The notes under the pieces: generated by a model | Databases searched by the model: none | The model's input: the letters and a program-made list of their open reading frames with translations, nothing else | Told to the model about the DNA's origin: nothing | Made by a program: the position numbers and the translations under genes | From: Actinomadura darangshiensis | GTDB lineage: Bacteria > Actinomycetota > Actinomycetes > Streptosporangiales > Streptosporangiaceae | Assembly: GCF_004349235.1 (NCBI RefSeq) | Contig: NZ_SMKY01000001.1 | Coordinates: 1-64,000 of the forward strand | Length of the DNA stretch: 64,000 nt | Reading direction: 5' to 3' | Shown here: positions 52,436-62,228 of the stretch, piece by piece | How positions within the stretch are numbered: position 1 is the stretch's first letter | How the letters are laid out: each line of letters begins with the position of its first letter

Positions 52436-52768
52436 ATGTCCGTGATGCGCTCCCTCGCACTGTTCGCCCTGGCCGCGCTCGCCGAGATCGGCGGGGCCTG
52501 GCTGGTGTGGCAGGGCTGGCGCGAGCACCGCGGCGTGGCCTGGATCGCCGGAGGCGTCATCGCCCTCGGCGCCTACGGTTTCGTGGCGACGTTCCAGCCC
52601 GACGCACATTTCGGACGAATCCTCGCCGCATACGGCGGCGTGTTCGTCGCCGGATCTCTGGTGTGGGGCATGGTCATGGACGGGTTCCGGCCCGACCGAT
52701 GGGACATCACAGGGGCGGTCGTGTGCCTGGCCGGGGTCGCGGTCATCATGTACGCCCCGCGCAGTTGA
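52436..52768 (+). CDS. YnfA/UPF0060 family membrane protein
   Basis: The 110-residue four-helix protein begins [20 protein letters not shown] and has [26 protein letters not shown], the family hallmark (SMR-related). YnfA proteins may be small efflux pumps; the role is poorly known. RBS CGAGGAG precedes ATG 52436. The 212 bases after it hold a GGCGCC-rich inverted repeat near 52900 that may terminate transcription. Confidence 0.88.
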   Translation: MSVMRSLALFALAALAEIGGAWLVWQGWREHRGVAWIAGGVIALGAYGFVATFQPDAHFGRILAAYGGVFVAGSLVWGMVMDGFRPDRWDITGAVVCLAGVAVIMYAPRS

Positions 52769-52980
52769 AACGGCAGCCGACTGACCGCGTCGCAATGCCG
52801 TCATCCCCCGACACCCAGCCTGAACGCGTCACCACACCGACGGCCGTGGCCTAGCCGCTCTGACGACGGGTCAGGAGGTGCGACGGCGGATCGGGATGAA
52901 GGCGCCGGCAAGGCGGCGCCGTAGGCCGAAATCATGACCTGCAGGGCGATCCGATGGCCGTTGGAGGCGAGGTCACGAAG

Positions 52981-54195
52981 TCAGCGCGCCCCGGTCAGCA
53001 ACGCGTGCACGGTTGCGGCGAGGGCCTGGGCAGCGCGGTCGGTATCCGCAGGCGTCGTCCAGCGGCCCGCGCCCAGGCGCAACGCTGACAGGGCTTGGGT
53101 GCGGTTCAGGCCCATGGCCCTCAGGACGGGCGAGGGCTCGGGTGATCCGGCGTGGCAGGCCGAACCCGTGGCGGCCGCGATCGTGGGTGTGGCGGCCAGT
53201 ACATCGTCGCCGCGGACCCCACTGATGGTGACGTGGAGGATGCCGGGCAGCCGCGGAGCGGGGGGACTGGTGACCGTCACTCGACCGGGGAGTAGTTCGG
53301 CAAGGCGCCGGTGCAGCCGGTCCCGCAGCCCCGTCAGCCGGTCTGGGCCACCGCTGTTGATTTCAAGTCGGGCCAGGTCGGCGGCGGCGCCGAGCGCGAC
53401 GGCCAGAGCGACACTCTCGGTTCCGGCGCGCAGGCCGCGTTCTTGCCCGCCGCCCGGGACGAGGGGTTCCAGCGGCACACCGGAGCGCACGTACAGTGCA
53501 CCGATGCCCTTGGGGGCATAGATCTTGTGCCCGGCCAGGCTCACCAAGTCCACCCCGAGCCGTGTCACGTCCACCGGGATCTTCCCGGCGGCCTGGGCGG
53601 CGTCGGTGTGGAACAGTGCACCGTGCCTGCGAGCGACAGTGGCCAATTCGTCGATCGGCTGGAGCACGCCGGTCTCGTTGTTGGCGGTCATGATCGACAC
53701 CAGTGCGGTACGCGGGGTGAGAGCCGTGGCCAGGTCCGCGGGGTCGACGCGGCCGTGGGCGCCGACGGGCAGGTAGGTGACGTGAGTGCCGTGGCGGCGG
53801 TGCAGCGTTCGGCAGGCTTCCAGAACCGCCGGGTGCTCGGTGGCCTGGGTGATCACATGTATCTCGCCCGGGGACTGGTGGGCCAGCACGGCGCCGATGA
53901 CGCCGAGGGCATCGGCCTCCGAGCCGCTACCGGTGAAGACGATCTCGTCCTTGTCGGCGCCGATCAGATCGGCGACCTGCCGACGGGCGCGGGCGAGCGC
54001 ATCGCGTGGCTGGGTGGCGTAGTGGTGGCCGCTGGAGGGGTTACCGAAGTGTGCGGTCAGGTAGGGCAGCATCGCTTCGGTCACGCGCGGGTCGACCGGG
54101 GTGGTGCTGTTGTAGTCCAGGTAGACGGGTCCAGCTCGCAGCCCCTGCGGCACGGGCGGTTCAGACGGCTGGGCCTTGCTCTGGCTGGCGCTCAT
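52981..54195 (-). CDS. Cysteine desulfurase (NifS/IscS family)
   Basis: The 404-residue PLP enzyme has VYLDYNSTTPVDPRVTEAML, IVFTGSGSEADALGV and the PLP lysine in VDLVSLAGHKIYAPKGIGAL. The catalytic cysteine lies in AAATGSACHAGSPEPS. It would mobilise sulfur from cysteine for Fe-S, tRNA or thio-modifications; selenium transfer from selenocysteine is a possible side activity, not shown. Its ATG overlaps the stop of a rhodanese-like ORF, so sulfur carriage is the shared theme. Confidence 0.88.
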   Translation of the reverse strand: MSASQSKAQPSEPPVPQGLRAGPVYLDYNSTTPVDPRVTEAMLPYLTAHFGNPSSGHHYATQPRDALARARRQVADLIGADKDEIVFTGSGSEADALGVIGAVLAHQSPGEIHVITQATEHPAVLEACRTLHRRHGTHVTYLPVGAHGRVDPADLATALTPRTALVSIMTANNETGVLQPIDELATVARRHGALFHTDAAQAAGKIPVDVTRLGVDLVSLAGHKIYAPKGIGALYVRSGVPLEPLVPGGGQERGLRAGTESVALAVALGAAADLARLEINSGGPDRLTGLRDRLHRRLAELLPGRVTVTSPPAPRLPGILHVTISGVRGDDVLAATPTIAAATGSACHAGSPEPSPVLRAMGLNRTQALSALRLGAGRWTTPADTDRAAQALAATVHALLTGAR

Positions 54196-54437
54196 GAGCG
54201 GTCTCCGGCGGTGATGACGGGCAGGCCGGCGCGGCGCCATTCGGGCGGCCCTCCCCGCAGGGCATGGGCGGGGTTGCCGACCCCGTGCAGCGTCCGGACG
54301 GTCTCGGGAGCGTACACGCGGTAGCAGCCACGGCAATAGGTGACAAGGCCTCCGTCCGGCGGCACCTGGTCAGCCATCTCGGCCGGGCCGACCGGTTCGA
54401 GTGCTCCACGCCGCCAAGGTGTCCGCGGGCGGGCCAT
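54192..54437 (-). CDS. Rhodanese-like domain, probably truncated
   Basis: The 81-residue product keeps the end of a rhodanese domain: LVTYCRGCYRVYAPETVRTL with the active-site cysteine loop and PPEWRRAGLPVITAG. The first half of the domain is missing, so it is either a remnant or a start lost through deletion. It is ATGA-coupled to the cysteine desulfurase gene. Confidence 0.55.
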   Translation of the reverse strand: MARPRTPWRRGALEPVGPAEMADQVPPDGGLVTYCRGCYRVYAPETVRTLHGVGNPAHALRGGPPEWRRAGLPVITAGDRS

Positions 54438-54539
54438 TCAGTTTCGGCCAGCCGTGCGGCGACCAACGTCTCTTCACCTTCTCGATCAGTACGCCTGGGG
54501 TGGATGCGGTGGCGAAGATGCGGCTGGCGTCCATGTGCA

Positions 54540-54690
54540 GGGCGTCGGCACGGGTTCCGGCGGCGAGGTCTTCACCGCCCCGATGGTGGTCGCCGCGACG
54601 GGCGGGTTCAGCCGCCCCACCGTCCGGATCTGCCAGGCCGGCGGGAGTTCACCGCACGGTGCCGAACTCAGCGACCGGCTCGACATGAAC
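54540..54690 (+). pseudogene. Flavin monooxygenase (CzcO-like) fragment
   Basis: One frame reads GVGTGSGGEVFTAPMVVAATGGFSRP, the strand before the second dinucleotide fold of CzcO-type flavoproteins, and then loses the family pattern. No more of the gene is present. The rest of 54438 to 54709 shows nothing else. Confidence 0.45.
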
Positions 54691-54709
54691 ACCGTTTCGG
54701 TGGCCCTCG

Positions 54710-55180
54710 GTGACTGCACCCTCCTCCCCCTCGGGCACCAGGTCCGAGGGGGAGGAGGGAGACCCATGTCGCCATCATCACTCGGATTGCCGCTACCGCC
54801 GTGTACTCCCGCCAAGCCCACCGGCACGCGAGGCGCCGGAGGCCGCCGGCGACGCCATGGACACCGCCTTGGACCCGGCGCTGGCCGCGCTGCAGGCGAC
54901 GCCGGGATTCCGCCGTCTCATGGCACCCCAGCGAGCCGACCTCAACTCAGCGATCAGCGGCCTCCCCGTCGCCGTTCACCGGCGGGCGCGCGAGGATCGA
55001 CCGTTCGCCTCCGGGTGGAGTTGCCGCCCGAGCGGGTCGGGCCAGGTCACCATCACCGCCTGGGAACGAGCCAGGCACGATGTCGACAAGGTCCGCTCGG
55101 AATTTGTGAGCAGCGGATGTGTCCGCTTGGCTCTGCAGGTGTTCATGAACTTGGCACAGTTGGCGACAAAGCGATCGTAG
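54710..55180 (+). CDS. Hypothetical protein
   Basis: A 156-residue frame with a plausible C-terminal half (DPALAALQATPGFRRLMAPQ, then GQVTITAWERARHDVDKVRS and a hydrophobic end LALQVFMNLAQLA). The start is unsure and codon use is average. I recognise no family; it borders the degraded element and may be a fragment. Confidence 0.3.
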   Translation: MTAPSSPSGTRSEGEEGDPCRHHHSDCRYRRVLPPSPPAREAPEAAGDAMDTALDPALAALQATPGFRRLMAPQRADLNSAISGLPVAVHRRAREDRPFASGWSCRPSGSGQVTITAWERARHDVDKVRSEFVSSGCVRLALQVFMNLAQLATKRS

Positions 55181-55277
55181 AAATGGCAGCCAGCTGGTAG
55201 AATAAGTATTAAGAACCAAGCATGATCCGATACGGTTTACCTATCGGAATGCCGGGATTATGTGCAATTGGTTGTGA

Positions 55278-55293
55278 TCGCCCCTCGGACACA
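55278..55293. repeat. 16-bp direct repeat, left copy (possible att site)
   Basis: TCGCCCCTCGGACACA is repeated exactly at 62707 to 62722. This copy lies four bases from the end of the recombinase gene, where integrase-type att sites usually are. Confidence 0.55.
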
Positions 55294-55296
55294 GGA

Positions 55297-56285
55297 TTAC
55301 CCCATGGGTGACGCGAAGAGCTCGATCTGGGAGATCTTTCCCGGGGCGGGCTCTTTTTCGTTCGCGCAGATCACAGTGCAGGACGACCGCGCGCAGACGA
55401 CGGCGAGGCCGTTTGCTCTGAGATAAGAGACGAGATCGTGCGGTGACTCGGCTTCGTGGACTTCCGAGAGCTGCTGCGTCAGTTCGTCGAGCAGGTGGTC
55501 TTCACGGAGGCAGTGGTTCTTCGGCGCGTCGGCAGGCCGTGGTTTGGTGCTGTCGTAGCCGTGGCGGCAGCGGTACCCGCTGCGTCCGTTGACCCAATGG
55601 GAGTCCATCCGCCGCCGGCACAGGCCGCACAGCAGCAGGCCGGCCAGGAGGTATACGCGGACGCTTCCATCGCGGGTGGGTCTGGCGGCGCGAATCGTCT
55701 GCGCGGCGACGAAGTCGGCGTCGGAGACCAGCGCCGGATGGGCGGGCTTCTTGGAGATCGCCCATCCCGCGGTCGTGTCGTCGAACCCGGCTTGCCGGTC
55801 CCAGACTTGACGGCCGGTGTAGCGGGGATTCTCAAGGATCGTGGCGACCGTGTTCAGCGTCCAGCCCTGCCCCGACCGGTGGGGATTTCGCTTTCGATCG
55901 ATACGGGACGGGCAGGGGACACCGCGTTCGTTGAGTTCGCGGGCGATTCCGGCCACGCTCACGCCGGAGAGGCGGCGCGCGAAGATCCATCTTACGTGCG
56001 GAGCGGTCAGCGGGTCGGGATCGAGGCGCCGCAGGCGACGTCCCCATTGGGCGTGTGCCTGGTTCGGGTGCGGACCGGCGTCCACGAGCCGGTACCCGTA
56101 TGGGGGCCGGCCGCCGAGGTAGCGGCCCTGCTCGCAGGCTTGGATGCGCATCGCGGCCAGGACACGGTGCCGTGCCCGCAGCACCTCACGCTGCGACTGC
56201 GCGCCCAGCATCATCATGAGCGCACGGTGCGCCGGCTCGTTCATGTCGACGGGACCGAACGCCTCCGCGCGTCCTTGACCAGACG
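55297..56285 (-). pseudogene. Serine recombinase, N-terminally truncated
   Basis: Leftwards the frame reads EPAHRALMMMLGAQSQREVLRARHRV and QACEQGRYLGGRPPYGYRLVD, the junction of a resolvase domain with the large-recombinase domain. GIARELNERGVPCPSRIDRK, NTVATILENPRYTGRQVWDR and a zinc-ribbon LLCGLCRRRMDSHWVN follow. The catalytic N-terminal resolvase domain with its serine is missing, replaced by unrelated sequence joining the transposase fragment. The enzyme must be inactive. Confidence 0.8.
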
Positions 56286-56831
56286 CTGGAAGGTGAACCG
56301 CCACCGACTGCGTTCCTTGGGTGATACGCGCCGATCTGGCCATGAGGGCTTCCTCGCGTTCGCGAAAGGGATCAGCGCCCAGGGAAGCTCACCCACGTCG
56401 CCGGCACGCAGCTGAGCGGACGACCACCCAAATGCAACTGAACCTGCGGCAAATGTAACCGCATCTCCGTTAGACAAGCGGTCGCCTGCGCCCGACAGCC
56501 GGTCGATCGGCGCGAGCGTGCCGTCCAGCACGACATACGCCTTGCGTCGCGCGATCCGCAGCGCTTGCCGCAGGTCCGGGGCCAGCTCGGCGAGCAGGTC
56601 GATCACCTCGGTGACGTAGCGATGCGCGGTCGCGACGCCGACACCGAACTCGGCCGCCAGGCGCGCGAAGGTCTCGTTGCGGCGCAGGTAGACCAGCACC
56701 AGCAGCGCCTGACGGCCCGGCGGCAACCTCCGCCACCGAGACCCCAGCTCCGTTCGATGCCTGCGGACCAGGCCGGCCACGAACCCGCGGGCTGAGGGGG
56801 ACAGATCCAGCGCAGCACGATAGAACATCAA
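56241..56831 (-). mobile_element. IS5-like transposase, truncated
   Basis: The 196-residue frame begins DLSPSARGFVAGLVRRHRTE. It has the DDE_Tnp_4-type HTH (QALLVLVYLRRNETFARLAAEF, GVGVATAHRYVTEVIDLLAE) and the first catalytic region KAYVVLDGTLAPIDRLSG, then diverges, so most of the DDE domain is lost. Just upstream CAGGAGCTCCTG (56830 to 56841) is an exact palindrome and CAGGAGCTC recurs at 56875, probably part of the IS end. The fragment abuts the broken recombinase, which it may have interrupted. Confidence 0.7.
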
Positions 56832-56941
56832 CAGGAGCTCCTGGTGGTCAAGGTGGTCGCAAACCTCGACTTACCAGGAGCTCTTTCGATTACCGACGCA
56901 CCGCGCGGTCCGCGATCAGCCTGTGACCAGCGGAGATCAAG

Positions 56942-57589
56942 TTGGAATCAGCTCACTATCCGAGCAAGTATTCTCGCCGTGACGGCGCGATACGCATCGC
57001 AATCGGGAAATTCTCCTACGCGGTCACCATCGCAGAGGAGAACCCGCAAAGCAGCGATCCCGAAAAGGTCGAGCGTCTGGTCGTCGAGGTCACGCGGTAC
57101 CGCTCGAACGGCCGGCAGTGTCCGTGGGCCGACCGAAAGCGTTGGCAAGTCGAGGATATTCTTGAAAAAGTCCTGCGTGAGCTTGAGCAACGCGCTGTGG
57201 AAGAAGCCGCCCGTGAGGTCGAGGAGGAGCGAGCCCGAGTCGAACGACGACGGCGCTGGGAACTCGCCATGGCCGAAGCACGGCGCAAAGCGCACGAGGC
57301 CAACGACGCGACTGCGCTCCGCGAACAGATCTCCTGGTGGCGCGAGAGTCAGGAGATCAGCGCCTATTGCCGAGCGCTGGAACAACGTATCGACGGTGAG
57401 ACATCGGATACGCCCGGGGTGCGGGAGGCTCGCGAATGGCTGTCGTGGGCGTGTGACTACGCCGCTTCACTCGATCCCCTTCGGACACTGCCCTCGCGCC
57501 CTGAACATCCGGAGCTGCGCCCAGAAGATCTCAAGCCCTACCTCAAGGGCTGGAGCCCCTACGGCCCAGGGGAACGACGGGCTTGGTAA
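56942..57589 (+). CDS. Hypothetical coiled-coil protein of the element
   Basis: The 215-residue product has a small N-terminal beta region (GAIRIAIGKFSYAVTIAEE) and a long Glu/Arg-rich coiled coil (RELEQRAVEEAAREVEEERA). Its end YLKGWSPYGPGERRAW is seen in similar actinomycete element proteins. The start (TTG 56942) is doubtful; the true N-terminus may have been lost next to the IS fragment. Function unknown. Confidence 0.55.
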   Translation: MESAHYPSKYSRRDGAIRIAIGKFSYAVTIAEENPQSSDPEKVERLVVEVTRYRSNGRQCPWADRKRWQVEDILEKVLRELEQRAVEEAAREVEEERARVERRRRWELAMAEARRKAHEANDATALREQISWWRESQEISAYCRALEQRIDGETSDTPGVREAREWLSWACDYAASLDPLRTLPSRPEHPELRPEDLKPYLKGWSPYGPGERRAW

Positions 57590-58018
57590 AGATCGGATCT
57601 GATGTCCCCTCCGGGGCCGCCTCGTAGGAACGACGCCCGGGGTTGTCCGCAGCCGAGGACGGACACGCCGTCCGCGATCACGCCGTGATCGGCGATCACA
57701 CCAACGCAAGCGAAAAAGGTTCAGTGTAGGCGACCGCTGAAGCATGGACCGCCACAGCGAGGGTTCGTCCACAGGTATCGCACCATGACCCGCAAGGCAT
57801 GACTCAGTACTTTTGCTCCTTCTTGGTGTGCTGGTTCATGGGCGCGTGTTCATCCTGGTCAGCAACGATCTAGATACTTGCACGCGCATGACCTGAGAGC
57901 GCTGACTGCGTGTGCACACGATCAACAGATCGCGTCTTGGCTGGCCACAGCGATTATGAGCAGATCGTGAACACATCGGGCCAAGAGGGCTCGCTGACGA
58001 TCTGCTCATGATCTGCAC
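57590..58018. other. Intergenic region with long inverted repeat
   Basis: No gene is visible in these 429 bases. They are poorer in GC than the rest and end with ATGAGCAGATCGT (57956 to 57968) and its exact complement (57997 to 58009), 28 bases apart. The right arm ends nine bases before the next ATG and could bind a regulator or sequester the translation start. Confidence 0.6.
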
Positions 58019-58896
58019 ATGACTTCTGGCGGGATGTCGGTGACCGATTCACCGACCGATCTCTCGGGGGTCCCATGGCCACCAACATCCGCGCGGCCAA
58101 CCACTCCGACCAGCGACACCCGCCGCATCGGCGGGGAGTCCGAGCCCGCGCTGGACGTCGCGGAGAAGACGTTCGATCTCCTGACGCGCGGTCCGGCCGC
58201 GCTGTCGCTGGACGGCGCGGCGCTCGGGAACGGGCTGCCCGCCCGCCTGATCGCGCTGGACGAGCTTCGGGCGATCCTGCTGCACCCCGTCCACTGGGCA
58301 GAAGGCGCGACGCGGCGTGGAAGGAGCTTGTGACGCGCGCCCACCAGCAGGGCCCCGCCTGGGTCGTGGGGTGCGTGGGCGTCGCGCTGCCGGGGCTCAA
58401 GGCCGTTGTGCGCGACCGTCTGCGCCGTCTGAACAACAAACCCGGAGGGGGTACCTCCCGTGTCGCGGCAGACCTGCTGCCGCAGTTCCACGAGACGCTG
58501 CACCAGGTCGATCTGGAAGAGCCCTGGATCTCGCAGCGGCTGGTGGCGCGGTCGGCCAAGACGGTCGAGCGTGCCTACCGCGCGCGGATGCAGGTGATCC
58601 CGGTGGACCCGTGCACGCTGGCGGAGACCACCCCCGCCGCGTCGCCGGACGGGCACGTGGACCTGCTGCTCGACTCGGCTGTCCGGCAGGGCGTGATCAC
58701 GGCGGACGAGGCCGAGATCATCATCATGACCCGGCTTGAGGGCATGGCCCCGGGCACCCTCGCCGAACGGCTCGGCACCAACTACCAAGCGTTCATGAAG
58801 CGCCGCCGCCGTGACGAAATGCGTCTGGTCGCCGCGCTGCGGGACGGGGATCTTCGCGACGACTTCGCATCGCTGATGTCCAAAACCGGGGTGTGA
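58019..58896 (+). pseudogene. Element-type regulatory protein with one frameshift
   Basis: The first frame (from ATG 58019) reads EKTFDLLTRGPAALSLDGAA and LPARLIALDELRAILLHP. After about 58300 the sense continues in another frame as AAWKELVTRAHQQGPAWVVG and ends TRLEGMAPGTLAERLGTNYQ with RRRRDEMRLVAALRDG, a sigma-4-like HTH. Total length is one base short of a multiple of three, so a single deletion is the simplest explanation. Such proteins occur in actinomycete conjugative elements. Confidence 0.6.
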
Positions 58897-59028
58897 GCTG
58901 TCCAGTTACTAGCTGAAGCAACCCGGGGTTGAAGACGGGCCGGGCCGGATGGTCGCCGGGTCCCCATCCGTCCGACCGTCGCCGAGTGCCCATGCCGAAG
59001 GAGGACACTCGGACCCGTCTTCACCCCG

Positions 59029-59460
59029 TGGTTCTCACCTTCCGCCCGGTGGCCATCGCCGCTGTTCTGCCTCGTCGCACGCCTGGAGGGCTGCCCGTTG
59101 AGCGTCGGTCCGTTGTCCAACCTTCTTCCGTCCCGCTTCCGTCCCGCCGGCCAGAGGTGAGCCGGGGACATCTCGCCGCCGCAGTTCTGCTGTGGTGCGC
59201 GGATGTCCTTCTGTGCGGCCTGATGATCGCCGCGACGCTGGCCGCAGCGTCCGAGGCGCACGTCGTCTCAGCCCCGGCGGGCGAGGGCCGTCTTCAACAG
59301 GTCATCACCAACCTGCGGCGTCCGGTACCTGCTGGCCGGTGGCGACCCCAGTGAGGCCGAGGCAGGCAAGCGCACGCTGCGCAATGCCGCCATCGTTACG
59401 GCATCGCTGCGCTCGCCCCGGTCCTGGTGCAGATCCTCAAGTACATCGTCGGGTCCTGAC
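59029..59460 (+). pseudogene. TraC-like/pilin-type small membrane protein relic
   Basis: The first part gives LAAAVLLWCADVLLCGLMIA and QQVITNLR. A middle membrane helix is deleted and the remainder occurs in other frames as VRYLLAGGDPSEAEAGKRTL and YGIAALAPVLVQILKYIVGS. This is the pattern of a small pilin-like membrane protein found with conjugation genes. It is broken by a deletion and at least one frameshift. Confidence 0.55.
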
Positions 59461-59461
59461 T

Positions 59462-60299
59462 GTGCGGGCCTGGATTGGCAAGGCCAGGCGGAGACGCGCC
59501 CTGATCGCCGCCGCGCTTTTGGCGGGTGCGTCGGTGTTGAGCCTGGTCTTGCACGCCACGGCTGACGCTCCTTCACCGGCCCAGCACACGAGCGCCGTAT
59601 CCGCCGTGGTCCCGCCCGACCCCAATGCCGACGGTGACTCTGGTGAGAGCCCAGGAGGAGGACGACTGCGGCTGGGTGGACGTGGGCTGTCACACCAAGG
59701 AGGCGATCACCGGCTGGTTCCGGTCGCTGGCCAAGAGCTCCCTCAAGCCGGTGCTGGGGTTCCTCGCCGATACACAGCTCGCCACGCCTGAGATCGGATC
59801 GTCGGCGATGAACCAGGCCGAGCAGATCTGGGCGACGTCCCGCACGATCGCCAACACCTGCTTCGTGCTCCTGGAGATGCCCGCCGGGGTGCTGCTGATG
59901 ACCGGTCGGACGCTTTCCGAAGTCGCGTCCCCCTGGCCGGCGATCGTGCGGCTGGTCGCCGCGTTCATCGCGCTGAACGCCAGTCTCGTCCTGATCGGTT
60001 ACGGCATCCAGCTTGCCAACGGGCTCGCCCATTCGATCTTCATGAGCGGCGCAGACAAGATCGACTTCGACCAGGCTGGACGGATCTTCGCCGAGGGCAT
60101 CGAGGCGTCGATCAACACCGGCGGGGTCTTCTTCGTGATCGTCACGCTGGTGGTTGTCGTCCTGTCGTGCATCCTGGCGTTCATCTACGTGATGCGGTTG
60201 GCGATCATCATGGTCCTGGTGGGCATCGGGCCTAACGACGCCGCAGGCTTTGCTTCACGCTACGGACCGCGCCATCGCTCCCCTGTAAGGGCCTTTTGA
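59462..60299 (+). pseudogene. TrbL/VirB6-like conjugation membrane protein, frameshifted and truncated
   Basis: GTG 59462 starts RAWIGKARRRRALIAAALLA. After about 59640 sense moves to another frame with CGWVDVGCHTKEAITGWFRS, AAFIALNASLVLIGYGIQLA and FFVIVTLVVVVLSCILAFIY. It ends abruptly at LVGIGPNDAAGFASRY where the usual continuation is missing. Several helices fit TrbL-like mating-pore proteins. It directly follows the pilin-like relic, supporting a conjugation module. Confidence 0.55.
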
Positions 60300-60807
60300 C
60301 GCCGGGCTTCGACGCCGCCCGTTTCCAGACGAAACCGCCAGCCTGCTACCGGGCCTCCTGGCAGCTACCCGGGCCGGACTTCCACCGGCGAGCGACGACG
60401 AGCTGACGAACCACAAGATCCACCGCTACGTCACGGCTTCACCCCCTGCTCTGCGGGGCGCACGAAAAGGGTTCACTCTGCCAGGTAGGCCCTCAACCCA
60501 GTTGGCCCATCTTTCAACTTCACCGCCGCTACTTCCAAAGCCGACGAGTGACCCGACTCAGGCGGCCGGCACACCACCATCTCCACACTCCAGGCTCTGA
60601 TGGGCGAGCGGCAACGAATTACTTGATTAAGGTCGATACAAACCGTTGCTCGTCCTGTCACGGTAGCGAATTGGAACGAGTCCGAAGCCCTCGCCCGGCG
60701 AAACACTGTGAAACGCATGCGAGTGTTATGGTCTCGGCACCGTGCACGTGCAAAGTTCGCGCATGCACGCTTACATAGGGGCGGCGTGAATCCGGCATTC
60801 ACCCCGC
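60300..60807. other. Gene-free remnant stretch
   Basis: These 508 bases contain only short frames without recognisable products, lower GC than the surroundings and no clear signals. They probably mark the deletion joint of the conjugation module before the toxin gene. Confidence 0.5.
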
Positions 60808-61842
60808 ATGTCACGGACACGCGCGGCCAGCCGTCCGGCGGGCCGCGGTTCACCTTCCCCCCAGTGGAGGGCTGCGAGCGTGGGTGTGGATAGGCCCCCT
60901 GGTGTGCCAGACAAAGGCATCGAGACCACCGACAAGCCCACACCACCAGACAGCGGCAGCGAGCCTCCGTCCACTACACCCGGAGCGGACGGCAAAACCC
61001 CCCGCATGGACAGCCTCAGAGCAGCAGGCTGGAAGTTCCCTGAGCGGCCGGACGCCGGCAACGGAAAGCGCGACGACCATGGGGGCCAATCCGACGAGTC
61101 CTCCTCCGCCCCTGCCAGCGAAAAGCCGAAGACCCTCGCCGATCCGTCAGCCGAAGCCGGCGCCAAGACCAAGGAGAAGCCGGAGACCGGCGACACCGAA
61201 GGCAGTTCCCAGCCGCCCGAAGAGCATGGTCGCGACAAGACCAGCCCGGCCCAGAGCGGCAACAGCGGCGCGGAGGAACCCGGCCAGGCAAAGCCAGAGG
61301 ATCCGCGTCAAGACGAGGGTGAGCGGGAGGACGATGACCGCGGATCCGGGGTCGGCCAACCCGAGATCGGCGAGACGGGAGGGCAGGACGACCGCGACGA
61401 TCGGCCCCCTCAGGACAACACCGACGCCAGCAGCACCGGCGACAAGATCGACAGTGACGACTCCAAGAACCTTGACCCGCCCTCACCGTCGTCCTCTGAG
61501 CAACGGCCCGAGCCGGAGGGTGGCAAATGGGTCGATGAGAAGCCGCCCGCAGAGGCACTCGATAAGGTCCCAGATAAATGGGGGGACGGCAGTCCGAACA
61601 AGAAGGGTGTCGGCCGCCGCTGGACCGACCCGGAGAACCGTGGGAACGGAATCAGGATAGACGAGGGGGATCCGAACAACCCCCAGCCTGCTCAACAGGT
61701 TGACCATGTCGTTGTTCGCGTCAATGGAAAAGTCGTCGGCCGAAATGGGCAACCATTGGAGGGGTCCATCAAGGAGAACTGGGATCAGGCCCATGTCCCC
61801 TTGTCGGAGTGGCTAAAATGGGATAGTTGGAAATCTCCGTGA
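60808..61842 (+). CDS. Putative polymorphic toxin (C-terminal toxin domain)
   Basis: The 344-residue frame has a long disordered linker rich in Pro, Glu, Asp, Gly and Ser (residues 30 to 230). It is followed by a compact C-terminal domain: GVGRRWTDPENRGNGIRIDE, QQVDHVVVRVNGKVVGRNGQ and HVPLSEWLKWDSWKSP. This C-terminal module is the kind found at the tips of polymorphic toxins, probably nucleases, but I cannot name the family with certainty. The true start is uncertain and the N-terminal delivery part may be lost. The stop overlaps the immunity-like gene (TGATG). Confidence 0.6.
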   Translation: MSRTRAASRPAGRGSPSPQWRAASVGVDRPPGVPDKGIETTDKPTPPDSGSEPPSTTPGADGKTPRMDSLRAAGWKFPERPDAGNGKRDDHGGQSDESSSAPASEKPKTLADPSAEAGAKTKEKPETGDTEGSSQPPEEHGRDKTSPAQSGNSGAEEPGQAKPEDPRQDEGEREDDDRGSGVGQPEIGETGGQDDRDDRPPQDNTDASSTGDKIDSDDSKNLDPPSPSSSEQRPEPEGGKWVDEKPPAEALDKVPDKWGDGSPNKKGVGRRWTDPENRGNGIRIDEGDPNNPQPAQQVDHVVVRVNGKVVGRNGQPLEGSIKENWDQAHVPLSEWLKWDSWKSP

Positions 61843-62228
61843 TGGCTGCTAGGGTCAATCTCGTGGTCGTACAGTTCCCTGACATGCGTCGTGCAGTCAT
61901 CGAGGCCCTACAGGCGCTTTCGGATCCGGAGTATCAGCGTCGCGTCTGGGTGGAGCGCACCTACCCCCAGCCAGGCTTCTATGATGACCTGACCCACAAT
62001 GTCAACGTCCTCTACGACGACACCTCGGTCGCAGAGGACCCGCGAGCTCAGATCGGTGTGACGCTTGAGAGCGAGGCGGAGGCTGCGGCGATCGAAAGTC
62101 TGACCGCTGTCCTAGATCCTCTCTTGGACTCCTTGCCCACCAAACTCGAAGACGCTCAAGTGATCTCCCGGCCCGAATGGAGTGCCGTTGTGATGGCGGC
62201 GCAGGAGGCTGTCGGCATCATTCACTGA
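61842..62228 (+). CDS. Immunity-like protein (SCO4402 family type)
   Basis: The 128-residue product reads VQFPDMRRAVIEALQALSDP, YQRRVWVERTYPQPGFYDDL, NVNVLYDDTSVAEDP and ends with a helical segment. It resembles the SCO4402 family of small acidic proteins. Its overlap with the toxin stop and small size point to an immunity role for the adjacent toxin, by inference. Confidence 0.6.
   Translation: MAARVNLVVVQFPDMRRAVIEALQALSDPEYQRRVWVERTYPQPGFYDDLTHNVNVLYDDTSVAEDPRAQIGVTLESEAEAAAIESLTAVLDPLLDSLPTKLEDAQVISRPEWSAVVMAAQEAVGIIH

Noticed and set aside
60473-60946. Leftward 157-codon frame in the gene-free stretch
   Set aside because: No recognisable domain and it overlaps the toxin gene start; not supported.
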